Below are positions 12,101 to 21,200 of a stretch of DNA of 64,000 bases, in pieces. How positions within the stretch are numbered: the first letter of the stretch is position 1; every line of letters starts with the position of its first letter. Source of the DNA: Mimachlamys varia (lineage: Eukaryota; Mollusca; Bivalvia; Pectinida; Pectinidae); NCBI GenBank assembly GCA_947623455.1, contig OX392545.1, positions 23,671,501 to 23,735,500 of the forward strand, read 5' to 3'. Made by a program: the position numbers and the translations under genes. The notes beneath the pieces are model-generated. The model had not been told where the DNA came from and did no database searches. It saw nothing but the letters and a program-made list of their open reading frames with translations.

Positions 12101-12844
12101 TAGCAAAGTAACAATTAGAATCTGCATTTTAATCAGATTATTATTTATCTATACCTACCTCCTGTGGTTGTTCAAAGTTCTTGCCAGCCTTCCTCAGCAG
12201 CCAAGCTGACAGGGAGGTAAACATGTAGAACTGTTCCCCTGGGTTTGTTGCTATGGCAAAGTAATGTCTGAAAGTATTGTACAGTAAATAAATCAGTGAG
12301 TTCCTGTTTAACAGATCAGTGGATACCTCTTGTAGCTATAATATGTGAACATCTTTTGTAGTAAATAATATGTACCTGATCACATATTAGCAGGGATCAC
12401 TCTGGGGCCAGATTTGGGGATTTGTACCCATATTTTCCCTGAAAATCTCATTAAAATTTCAAAATAGTATTACTTTATATAGCAAAATCTCATAGAAATT
12501 TCACTAATCTCATAAAATCCCTTAAATTCTCCCATAGGTTTTAAGAGCCAGAATTATCCCTGTATTAGTATCATGTTTAGTATCAATATGACAGTAATGA
12601 ATCAACCTAAGCCAACCTAACACCAAATGTTCCGTATAAATCTGTAGTCATTCAGATGAAGCACAAATTGTTTACTCATGTCATACCTTGATATTGGTTT
12701 CATATTAAGTACTCTGGAGAACTCTTGCTCATAGTTCAGTAATCTCAGTTTGTCTAGGAGTTCCTCCATGATAACAAACGGCATGTAGACCAAACCAGGC
12801 CCGCCATCTTCTACTTCTTCTCCTCGTCGCTTGTCTTCCGACAT
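2997..12844 (-). CDS. IFT57: IFT57 intraflagellar transport protein 57 (5' seven coding exons, 3' part beyond window)
   Basis: Join on the minus strand of 12844-12687, 12267-12159, 11329-11276, 10242-10124, 9782-9689, 4227-4144 and 3119-2997, giving 247 codons with the frame preserved across every GT-AG intron. The protein shows the IFT57 hallmarks: MEELLDKLRLLNYEQEF, then RHYFAIATNPGEQFYMF, then EQPQEYDDPNATIS (calponin-homology-like N-terminal half), an acidic linker, and the DDILESTTDAADWKLEVER segment that precedes the C-terminal coiled coil. Vertebrate IFT57 is about 430 residues, so the coiled-coil half should lie left of base 1. IFT57 is a peripheral IFT-B subunit needed for anterograde transport in cilia. 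I chose Met at 12844 rather than the upstream in-frame GTG at 12865 because it is the first ATG after a clear acceptor (12876-12877). The locus is head to head with TTC12, another cilium gene. Confidence 0.93.
3148..3396 (-). mobile_element. tRNA-derived SINE (family S1)
   Basis: Read on the minus strand, an A-box-like GTGCATTGGATAGC and a B-box GGGTTTGATTCCCC are followed by the family body (GGTATGGGGTCACCT, TTTTCTCTGGGTTC) and an A/T-rich tail. The same order occurs at 53.65 kb, 8.5 kb and 34.7-35.1 kb. Confidence 0.7.
4144..4227 (-). CDS. IFT57: IFT57 coding exon 6
   Basis: 28 codons: an acidic run QHGDDDDEFEEEEQIMDLE and then GLKRLGQSK, equivalent to the NEENFIDLNVLKAQ region of the human protein. 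Acceptor TTTACAG; donor GTAGGT; phase 0 on both sides. Confidence 0.9.
4236..4545. repeat. Degenerate tandem repeat, ACATTACCTTATA-type
   Basis: Successive copies of a diverged block built on TACATTACCTTATATGGAA fill the IFT57 intron just upstream of exon 6. On the minus strand the units contain AAGGTAATG, which resembles a 5' splice site. Boundaries are approximate. Confidence 0.65.
4552..4598. mobile_element. Truncated end of MITE family M1
   Basis: Matches the right end of family M1 (GTTTACGG..CAGCGCGGAGATCA..ATTTTAATCAGATTG) seen in full at 30.4, 35.4 and 44.4 kb; the left part is missing. Confidence 0.65.
4602..5960. other. AT-rich IFT57 intron, nothing recognised
   Basis: Only short A/T runs and TA microsatellites are visible. 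A 66-codon open frame at 5429-5629 ends in TA repeats and has no recognisable content. Confidence 0.5.
5966..7270. mobile_element. Pearl-like bivalve element with ~158-bp core repeats and ACGG/ACAG microsatellite
   Basis: The left arm starts CTAGAACTGTAAGCCGATGG. About six core repeats follow; GACCTGGTTACCATGG recurs at about 6401, 6559, 6716, 6874 and 7032, a period of 157-158. Then comes (GACGGACA)n at about 7173-7220 and a right arm, TTCCAGTATACCCCCC...GGGGGGTATA. This order (arm, ~160-bp core repeats, ACGG microsatellite, arm) is that described for Pearl/CvA-type elements of bivalves, possibly Helitron-related. The many short minus-strand open frames here are repeat artefacts. Confidence 0.8.
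7271..7680. repeat. Tandem repeat, ~33-37 bp unit (TTATCTCCCTTTTATCATGAGG)
   Basis: About eleven diverged copies of TATCAGTTATCTCCCTTTTA followed by TCATGAGGTAAC start directly at the right edge of the Pearl-like element. Confidence 0.8.
7690..8475. other. AT-rich IFT57 intron, nothing recognised
   Basis: A segment at about 8030-8100 weakly resembles 22.62-22.74 kb (AAGGAAGAAGACTT.CA.CTG..ACCACATCA), so it may be an old dispersed repeat. Nothing else was seen. Confidence 0.4.
8476..8690 (-). mobile_element. SINE family S1, diverged copy
   Basis: The tail (TTTATTTCACAACACTTATAAAACAAGTCAT) and body (GAGAAAACTCATATGG) match S1 on the minus strand. The tRNA-like head is poorly preserved. Confidence 0.55.
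8696..9300. repeat. Minisatellite, 28-bp unit (GAGTCATGGTTTCTATCAGTGGTACATT)
   Basis: About 21 copies of a 28-base unit, for example GAGTCATGGTTTCTATCAGT plus GGTACATT, with scattered substitutions. It lies in the IFT57 intron downstream of exon 5. Part of the unit equals the exon 5 donor flank. Confidence 0.9.
9689..9782 (-). CDS. IFT57: IFT57 coding exon 5
   Basis: Encodes an acidic segment, PEYPTEETEEETVIEDDAEL, followed by TLGEVEKNFFQ, matching the acidic linker of IFT57. Its donor is GTATGT. The first 14 intron bases after the G match the repeat unit of the tandem array at 8.7-9.3 kb. Confidence 0.9.
10124..10242 (-). CDS. IFT57: IFT57 coding exon 4
   Basis: Encodes GHQIDFPPSKLKQGCGEHA and a segment rich in Leu/Ala, ending TNFNWEK, which corresponds to the family's PPSKLKSGYGE...IGFTWKRP region. 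Donor GTGAGT; phase 2. Confidence 0.92.
10515..10905. mobile_element. MITE family M2 copy
   Basis: Inverted ends AAAGACCCAATATACGCAACTT and GTCGAATACTGGGCCTTTAA; the interior (AAATCCAGTTGATA, AAATAAGCCTAAAA, TGATTTTCGCTTCAAGTTTT) is shared with copies at 31.3, 36.0, 47.8 and 60.0 kb. Confidence 0.75.
11276..11329 (-). CDS. IFT57: IFT57 coding exon 3
   Basis: A 54-base exon of 18 codons, YDDPNATISSILEEVRKL, continuing the family motif PQEYDDPNATIS directly from exon 2. Donor GTAAGT. Confidence 0.93.
11518..12140. mobile_element. MITE family M1 copy, interrupted by another MITE
   Basis: Ends AATCTGATTAAAATACAGATCC and GCATTTTAATCAGATTA are inverted. The interior GGATCTGACAATAT and AAAGGTCATGTTATGGTGACC is shared with other M1 copies. 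A second element at 11826-12048 splits it. Confidence 0.75.
11826..12048. mobile_element. 223-bp MITE with GGGCCCAGTTGTTCAAA termini, nested in M1
   Basis: GGGCCCAGTTGTTCAAAGGG and TTTTGAACAACTGGGCCC form inverted ends, continuing into GTGATTAGC/GCTAATCAC. Confidence 0.8.
12159..12267 (-). CDS. IFT57: IFT57 coding exon 2
   Basis: Codons 53-89, including RHYFAIATNPGEQFYMF and ending in EQPQE. Acceptor TTTCAG; donor GTAGGT. The frame closes exactly to phase 0. Confidence 0.93.
12687..12844 (-). CDS. IFT57: IFT57 coding exon 1
   Basis: Codons 1-52 plus two bases of codon 53. It encodes MSEDKRRGEEVEDGG and the conserved MEELLDKLRLLNYEQEF helix. The donor reads CAAG then GTATGA. Bases 12845-12875 are 5' UTR in the same exon, preceded on the minus strand by a T-rich acceptor ending in ACAG. 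Confidence 0.92.
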
Positions 12845-12889
12845 TCTGTCTCTCTGCGGGAGCACTAGCTAGGCCCTGTAAAAACAATG

Positions 12890-13040
12890 TCCATAGTAAT
12901 TTTTGAGGTGGAGGAAAGCCAGAGTACCGGGAGAAAAACCACCGACCTACAGTCAGTACCAGCTGGCAACTGCCCCATGTGAAATTCCCAAAAAGGAGGG
13001 CTAGTGGTAGAATGTCGGAACACCTTAACCACTAGGCTGT
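12890..13040 (-). mobile_element. tRNA-derived SINE (family S2) fragment
   Basis: On the minus strand CAGCCTAGTGGTTAAGGTGT resembles a tRNA A-box region, followed by CCACTAGCCCTCC and the body shared with the copy at 25.02 kb (GGCAGTTGCCAG, CTTTCCTCCACC). Confidence 0.6.
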
Positions 13041-13049
13041 GGATTTTTC

Positions 13050-13780
13050 CTATCTTGTTATAATTATATATAAAGTGAAACTGGACTAGAGTGTTTGTCT
13101 AAGAGTCAAAGAATGAAACCCATCTATCCACTCCTTTTTCTCTTGATCCTTTTAAACATTTGGCCCTTGTTTAGATTATTGGTAGTATGCTTAGCAAGAG
13201 CGTATTTTGTAGTAGTGTAAATTTAAATTATATGTTAGCCAGCTATCTGTATACCCAGTAAGTGCTATGCCATTTGTCTTATGTATGCAGGAAGTGTCAC
13301 GCTTTGTCAGCTTCCTTTTGGTTGCTGTGGGGCAGTGCATGTGGTTAGCTGTGGGGATATCCCACCATAGGCTTCACACTTCAGATCACCCACAGTCATC
13401 AATTTACAAGTATTTCTCATGGGTTGTTTTCATTTGTAATGCCAAAACATTGGGTCCCAAAATGTTTAATTGAACTATTTCCAAAAAATCAATGGGTCCT
13501 TTCCATATTCTATGCGAAACAGGACTTGATCATGATGTGCACATAGCTTTATCACTGCACCCAGGGTTTGCGATGAAGCCATCCTTATATCTTTTTCAAG
13601 CATATAGGAACTGAAAAGGACCTCACTAATTTTCAGGATACCCTTTTAAACTACCAGTATGCAGAAGGACCCCATTCATTAAGGAAAGAACCCCATTTAT
13701 TAAATACCCAGCACGAACCATGACTGCGCCCCTATTTGTTTTTGTATAAGAGTTGCTTAATTGGCCGAGGAAAAGCTATG
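13050..13780. other. IFT57 5' intron, nothing recognised
   Basis: I see no exon-like frame or repeat in this stretch. Confidence 0.4.
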
Positions 13781-13784
13781 GAAG

Positions 13785-13866
13785 ATAATGCTGTGTACAT
13801 CGCTGAGGCTTGAACCAATGACACTTGGATCTCCAACCTCATGCTCTACTGCTGAGCTACAGTGTG
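13785..13866 (-). other. tRNA-like pseudogene or SINE head
   Basis: On the minus strand TAGCTCAGCAGTAGAGCA is a good A-box/D-arm and GGTTCAAGCC a good B-box at tRNA-like spacing. The anticodon and T stems do not pair properly, so it is not a working tRNA. Confidence 0.4.
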
Positions 13867-14867
13867 TAAAGGGAATTTTTCTCTAGAAGAGGCAAGTAAT
13901 TGTAAGCCTCCCAACTCCTACACTTGCATTGTGTCTTCACTATTGAGGGGCAAAGACTTAGAATGTTCGAGGGAGCAGGAGAATGTAACCAAACTGGAAT
14001 GGCTCAATCATCAGCGACCAGGTAACTCAGTTGACATAGTGTTAATTTGTTTACCGTACAGTTAACAGGTGTCAAGTTTAAAACATGGTCTAGCTGTCCA
14101 CTTTCTCTTGGAGTCTTCATCTATCTACCTAGTGATCGACCTAGCTACTTCATCCTATTGAAGATTATGGTTATGATTTTATGCACATGAGTAAAAGAGA
14201 GTGAGAAACGGAGCTAATTTGTTAGAGAGGAGAGACGGTTTTTGAAAGTACCAGATGTATCTTAATTAAGTTGGAGACGAGACCAGATCTGGTGGGAGGT
14301 TGTTCCAGTCCGGGATAGTTCTTGGAAAAAAGAATATTTACGACAAGTTTGTCCTAGCTGCAGTGTAGGATGTGGTAGGAAAGTGTATGAGTGTGTCGTG
14401 TCGTCGCAACTGTTTTGACAGGTTATTTTCTTTTATGATGGCTACAGTATCAGAAGACATTTTATTGAACATAGTCAGGTGGGCATCCTTTCGTCTATCA
14501 GCGAGGCTGTGGCAGTTAGTTGGTCCTGTACATTACTAGTAGCTATAGGGTGTATTGACATATCTATCACTATCACGTCCAATGTCAGTGAAGGAATTCA
14601 AAATCAGACAATATCGAATATTTAAAAAGTTACGCTCTTGAAGTAAAAAATGATCCGATAGTAAATTTTGCACGATACATTGTAACCGAGCATATTCGGC
14701 CCACGGGGAAACACACTTTACACAGTACAATTTCTTTTTGGAAACTATTTGGATTGCGATAAACATTATTTAGTAAAACTGCACTTCTCAATATTATCAA
14801 TGACTTCATAAACATGCACACAATACTTGGATCGTTATCATTACAACAGTAAAACGGTGTTATTTAC
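13867..14867. other. IFT57 5' intron, no recognised gene
   Basis: A stretch near 14280-14520 (GTTGTTCCAGTCCGGGATAG and onward) has a transposon-remnant feel but no frame or motif I can name. The other short open frames here have no supporting content. Confidence 0.35.
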
Positions 14868-15060
14868 CTGCTGTCACAAGTTTGCCTTGGGTTTTGTTTG
14901 GAAAGAATTTCATCGACGTAGTTGTACGCTTGAACAACAGAAGCCTTCAATTTCGATTCTACAAAACATTTGTTTGATGTCGAATTTCACCCATTTACAG
15001 TACATGCGCACTAACTTCAACCACTTGACTTCCGTTAGAAACAGTTTTTCCTCATTTTAA
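14868..15060 (-). other. IFT57: Probable IFT57 non-coding first exon (right edge uncertain)
   Basis: Coding exon 1 begins with its own acceptor, so an upstream 5' UTR exon is required. On the minus strand, GACAGCAG followed by GTAAAT at 14867-14866 is the best donor between that acceptor and TTC12. The transcription start is inferred to lie somewhere below about 15.2 kb. There is no direct evidence for the right boundary. Confidence 0.45.
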
Positions 15061-15233
15061 GCTGTCATAAGAGCCAGCAGGGTCTTTGACTTACCATTTA
15101 GTTAAAATGCAACATTTATGATTATCTGGTCGTAACTTACGAGTATATGTTTGAGTTTAATGCAAATTAACTAGAGCCGGTTGCAGACGAATTTTCTAGT
15201 AGCCTCATTCTGAGGTTGCCATCAACAAGCAAC
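15060..15233. promoter_or_regulatory. Shared promoter region between IFT57 (-) and TTC12 (+), with RFX/X-box-like half sites
   Basis: The stretch lies between the inferred IFT57 UTR exon and the TTC12 ATG. Two inverted half sites sit just before the ATG: GTTGCC at 15215-15220 and AGCAAC at 15228-15233. They resemble the halves of the RFX X-box (GTNRCC...RGYAAC), but the 7-base spacer is longer than the usual 0-3. A shared bidirectional promoter is inferred from geometry and from both genes being ciliary. Confidence 0.45.
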
Positions 15234-15297
15234 ATGGCGTCTAAAGGCAAAGGAGATCCGAATTTGGATGAATTCTTAAGCAAAGTTGATCAGATTG
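15234..15297 (+). CDS. TTC12: TTC12 coding exon 1
   Basis: Start context CAACATGG; encodes MASKGKGDPNLDEFLSKVDQI plus one base (phase 1). It resembles the human N-terminus (DLQKFLKNVDEI). Donor GTAAGA. Confidence 0.88.
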
Positions 15298-18200
15298 GTA
15301 AGAATCTTGTGCACGTATCATATCAAAATAAATTCAACATAAAGAACAGACTGTTCTTTGTCGAAAATGCGAATTTTATACTCTAATTGGGAAATAGTCT
15401 CGGAATGATCTTGTGGATTTCACGTTTTGACACTTCAGTCCGATCTAGATATAACTGTTACAAAACGTGTTTACTCACGATCTGCTTCATTATAACAGTT
15501 AACCGTGTCAAAATTATATAATACTGTGTAAGTATCTACAAGTGGCCTGCAAATTATCCGTTTTGATAATAGATTTGTGTTAAATTTTCAAGTTGTGTGT
15601 GTGTGTGGGGGGGGGGATATACATGTATGTTTACATTTACTTTAGGGTTTTCATAGATGTCTACTATAAAGCCCGAGTTTGCTCTGGTTCCGACACCATA
15701 TCTGTTTGGGGCCAGAGTGCACACGTCTATTAAATAATTGAATTTGCTGATACCAAACGGTATCAGGGAGTGACTAATTTACCATTTATTAGATGCCGTC
15801 CGAAAATCCTCTGAACAAGAACATTATTTTCCGTTTTCCGTCCGAATCAGTATGGTTTGCTGATTAGTCACCCTGTGGCCTACTTACGAGGTAAAAACAT
15901 GGAGACCGCCCAGGTGGGAAATTTCGAATGGTTGAAAACCGAGGAAGCGACCGACGGAAATTATGTGATGGTGATATTCAGAGTGGGTTTGGGTCAATAA
16001 ATAATCGGTTTGTCGATAAATGTGACTTGTGTGATGTGTCATAGTCGATTTTTGTTGCCAGCACCTCAAAACTCTCAGCTACCGAACGATGTCGTATAAT
16101 TCCATGTTTTGATACAAGAATGAGCTCTGGCCCCACACCAGACTTATACATGTATCCGTCAAAATGTCTTAAGTCTGGTGTTAGGGCCAGAGGAAACTCA
16201 AGCTAAGATGTCTAGATCTATATATATGTGATAGTCGTCTTATGTTTGGGGTCGATCATAACACAACTCCTGGGTTCATGTACGTAGTAAAATCATTTAT
16301 TATACTTTTAAAAAACCATGTAGAATGAAATACATCATATTAAAATAAACACATACATAATGATATATCTACACAATCATACGACGAGACAAAGTATCTC
16401 CCTGACTGTAGTCAGTTACATTAACTATGATTGACAAGTATATACATTATAACCGTTTTATTCAATCTATATATGATATAGAAATAACAGCGTTAACATA
16501 ATCCTGCATTTACAGATATCACAATTATTTTTGAATACCCACCTATTCAGTTGAAGAGGGTTTCTGGACTATGTCCGCCGAGTCCTCTGTTACTCGTTCA
16601 GCTTATACGTATTCTATATAAATAGAATAATGCACACATTAAAACTATGCTTCACTGAAATCACTCGCCTAATACAACCACACCCGATATTTCAATTAAC
16701 AGAATTTCCAAAATATCAAACTTTACTTTTAATAAAAAAATACTACCTTTAATCAAATATCTTATTCAAAAGATACTATATTAAATTACGTTTATATTTT
16801 TTACAAATGAACTTACGTTTAACTCTTTTAGACTCTAGGCTGGCTGTTAGATGTTGATAACCATTATGATGTTGTCTCTCTGTCTGCTATATTCAAAAGT
16901 GACCAACACACCAGGTAAACTATCCAAAATTCAACACTCGCATATACCATATATAGACAATACGTACCGCACAAACAGGTTTACAAAACATTACATCACA
17001 TCCGCTCATTATCTTACTCTCATTCTCACGTGCTATTTTCCCGTGCGCGCTAAAGTTATTGCCGCAATGCGTATCATATTAAACTTTGCGGAAAGCTGAC
17101 TTCCGTTACATACGAACGTGTATAATTAAAATACAAAACATATTAAAACAATATTGTCAAATAATGACACTACTACATTTATAGAAAAAAAGTTTGTTGA
17201 AAAATTACGAGAAATACCAGAACCATACTCCTACAAGTACAAAGACACTATATATATTTAGCACTGGGAATTGCGTTATATAGAAATGGCTACTTGTTTT
17301 GTTTGCAACTGTGCCACATTTTCTTCGTTACTAGAATCCATTGTTAAGACCTTGAAGTATGGAGATGACACTCAAGTTAAGACGGCTATGCAGGAGGCAG
17401 ACACCATGCTGGCACACGCAAAATCCCACAAAGGACATTTTCCTGAAGACCTGGGACCTGTCGAACCGGGGGACGAGGACCTGCCCAAAACAAAGACTGG
17501 TCAGTGACATCGAGTTATTATCTTTTAATGTATTAAAACATAATCTGTTGTATTAAATTAACAACAAATACTGAAAAAACCTGAGCTGCATCTTTGTTTG
17601 TTAGACTAAACTAGGATTCACATGACCTGTTTGTGGGAGGAGTATCATTACTGGGGCAAAACGGCAAATAAAACCAAACAAAACTGTCTGTATTGTACAA
17701 GAAGATGTAATCTCCCGTCAATATAATTATGTCTTGTTTATATGATGCTGATGTCATATATTTATTCAATACTGATACATGTATTAATATTCAATATAAA
17801 CCTACCCACTAAATAAACAAATAACTCTCTAATCACTGGTTAAATTTACTTCAGTATTAAACAGATTCTGCTATTTTGATTTGTTAGATAGTTTAAAACC
17901 ACTATTTTGATTTGTTAGATAGTTTAAAACTGCTATTTTGATTTGTTAGATAGTTTAAAACTGCTATTTTGATTTGTTAGATAGTTTAAAACTGCCATTT
18001 TGATTTGTTAGAAAGTTTAAAACTGCTATTTTGATTTGTTAGATAGTTTAAAACTGCTATTTTGATTTGTTAGATAGTTTAAAACTGCTATTTTGATTTG
18101 TTAGGTAGTTTAAAACTGCTATTTTGATTTGTTAGGTAGTTTAAAACTGCTATTTTGATTTGTTAGATAGTTTAAAACTGCTATTTTGATTTGTTAGATA

Positions 18201-21200
18201 GTTTAAAACTGCTATTTTGATTTGTTAGATAGTTTAAAACTGCTATTTTGATTTGTTAGATAGTTTAAAACCGCTATTTTGATTTGTTAGATAGTTTAAA
18301 ACTGCTATTTTGATTTGTTAGATAAGTTTAAAACCGCTATTTTGATTTGTTAGATATTTTTAAACTGCCATTTTGATTTGTTAGTTTAAAACCACTATTT
18401 TGATTTGTTAGTTTAAAACCACTATTTTGATTTGTTAGATAGTTTAAAACCACTATTTTGATTTGTTAGATAGTTTAAAACTGCTATTTTGATTTGTTAG
18501 ATAAGTTTAAAACTGCTATTTTGATTTGTTAGATAGTTTAAAACTGCTATTTTGATTTGATAGATAGTTTAAAACTGCTATTTTGATTTGTTAGATAGTT
18601 TAAAACTGCTATTTTGATTTGTTAGATAAGTTTAAAACTGCTATTTTGATTTGTTAGATAGTTTAAAACTGCTATTTTGATTTGTTAGATAGTTTAAAAC
18701 TGCTATTTTGATTTGATAGATAGTTTAAAACCGCTATTTTGATTTGTTAGATATTTTTAAACTGCCATTTTGATTTGTTAGTTTAAAACCACTATTTTGA
18801 TTTGTTAGTTTAAAACCACTATTTTGATTTGTTAGATAGTTTAAAACCACTATTTTGATTTGTAAGATAGTTTAAAACAGCTATAATTTTGATTTTTTAG
18901 ATAGTTTAAAACCGCTATTTTGATTTGTTAGATAGTTTAAAACTGCTATTTTGATTTGTTAGATATTTTTAAACTGCCATTTTGATTTGTTAGTTTAAAA
19001 CCACTATTTTGATTTGTTAGTTTAAAACCACTATTTTGATTTGTAAGATAGTAAAAAACAGCTATAATTTTGATTTTTTTTTTAGATAGTTTAAAACCGC
19101 TATTTTGATTTGTTAGAAAGTTTAAAACTGCTATTTTGATTTTTTAGATAGTTTAAAACCGCTATTTTGATTTGTTAGATAGTTTAAAACCGCTATTTTG
19201 ATTTGTTAGATAGTTTAAAACCGCTATAATTTTGATTTGTTAGATAGTTTAAGACTGCTATTTTGATTTGTTTGATAGTTTAAAACCGCTATTTTGATTT
19301 GTTAGATAGTTTAAAACCGCTATAATTTTGTTTTGTTCGATAGTTTAAAACCGCTATTTTGTTTTTTTAGATAGTTTAAAACCGCTATTTTGATTTGTTA
19401 GATAGTTTAAAACCGCTATTTTGATTTGTTAGATAGTTTAAAACCGCTATAATTTTGATTTGTTAGATAGTTTAAGACTGCTTTTTTTATTTGTTAAATA
19501 GTTTAAAACCGCTATTTTGATTGTTAGATAGTTTAAAACCGCTATAATTTTGTTTTGTTAGATAGTTTAAAACCGCTATTTTGTTTTGTTAGATAGTTTA
19601 AAACCGCTATTTTGATTTGTTAGATATTTTTAAACTGCCTTTTTGATTTGTTAGTTTAAAACCGCTATTTTGATTTGTTAGTTTAAAACCACTATTTTGA
19701 TTTGTTAGATAGTTTAAGACCACTATTTTGATTTGTAAGATAGTTTAAAACAGCTATAATTGTGATTTTTTAGATAGTTTAAAACTGCTATTTTGATTTG
19801 TTAGAAAGTTTAAAACTGCTATTTTGATTTGTTAGATAGTTTAAAACTGCTATTTTGTTTTGTTAGATAGTTTAAAACCGCTATTTTGATTTGTTAGATA
19901 GTTTAAAACTGCTATTTTGATTTGTTAGATAGTTTAAAACCGCTATTTTGATTTGTTAGATATTTTTAAACTGCCATTTTGATTTGTTAGTTTAAAACCA
20001 CTATTTTGATTTGTTAGTTTAAAACCACTGTTTTGATTTGTAAGATAGTTAAAAACAGCTATAATTTTGATTTTTTTTTAGATAGTTAAAAACCGCTATT
20101 TTGATTTGTTAGAAAGTTTAAAACTGCTATTTTGATTTGTTAGATAGTTTAAAACCGCTATTTTGATTTGTTAGATAGTTTAAAACCGCTATTTTGATTT
20201 GTTAGATAGTTTAAAACCGCTATAATTTTGATTTGTTAGATAGTTTAAGACTGCTATTTTGATTTGTTTGATAGTTTAAAACCGCTATTTTGATTTGTTA
20301 GATAGTTTAAAACCGCTATAATTTTGTTTTGTTCGATAGTTTAAAACCGCTATTTTGATTTGTTAGATAGTTTAAAACCGCTATAATTTTGATTTGTTAG
20401 ATAGTTTAAGACTGCTTTTTTTATTTGTTAAATAGTTTAAAACCGCTATTTTGATTTGTTAGATAGTTTAAAACCGCTATAATTTTGTTTTGTTCGATAG
20501 TTTAAAACCGCTATTTTGTTTTGTTAGATAGTTTAAAACAGCTATAATTTTGATTTTTTAGATAGTTTAAAACCGCTATTTTGATTTGTTAGAAAGTTTA
20601 AAACCGCTATTTTGATTTGTTAGATAGTTTAAAACCGCCATAATTTTGATTTGTTAGATAGTTTAAGACCGCTATTTTGATTTGTTTGATAGTTTAAAAC
20701 CGCTATTTTGATTTGTTAGATAGTTTAAAACCGCTATAATTTTGTTTTGTTCGATAGTTTAAAACCGCTATTTTGTTTTTTTAGATAGTTTAAAACCGCT
20801 ATTTTGATTTGTTAGATAGTTTAAAACCGCTATTTTGATTTGTTAGATAGTTTAAAACCGCTATAATTTTGATTTGTTAGATAGTTTAAGACCGCTATTT
20901 TGATTTGTTTGATAGTTTAAAACCGCTATTTTGATTTGTTAGATAGTTTAAAACCGCTATAATTTTGTTTTGTTCGATAGTTTAAAACCGCTATTTTGTT
21001 TTTTTAGATAGTTTAAAACCGCTATTTTGATTTGTTAGATAGTTTAAAACCGCTATTTTGATTTGTTAGATAGTTTAAAACCGCTATAATTTTGATTTGT
21101 TAGATAGTTTAAGACTGCTTTTTTTATTTGTTTGATAGTTTAAAACCGCTATTTTGATTTGTTAGATAGTTTAAAACCGCTATAATTTTGTTTTGTTCGA

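Noticed and set aside
13785..13866. Functional tRNA gene
   Set aside because: A- and B-boxes are present, but the anticodon and T stems do not pair.
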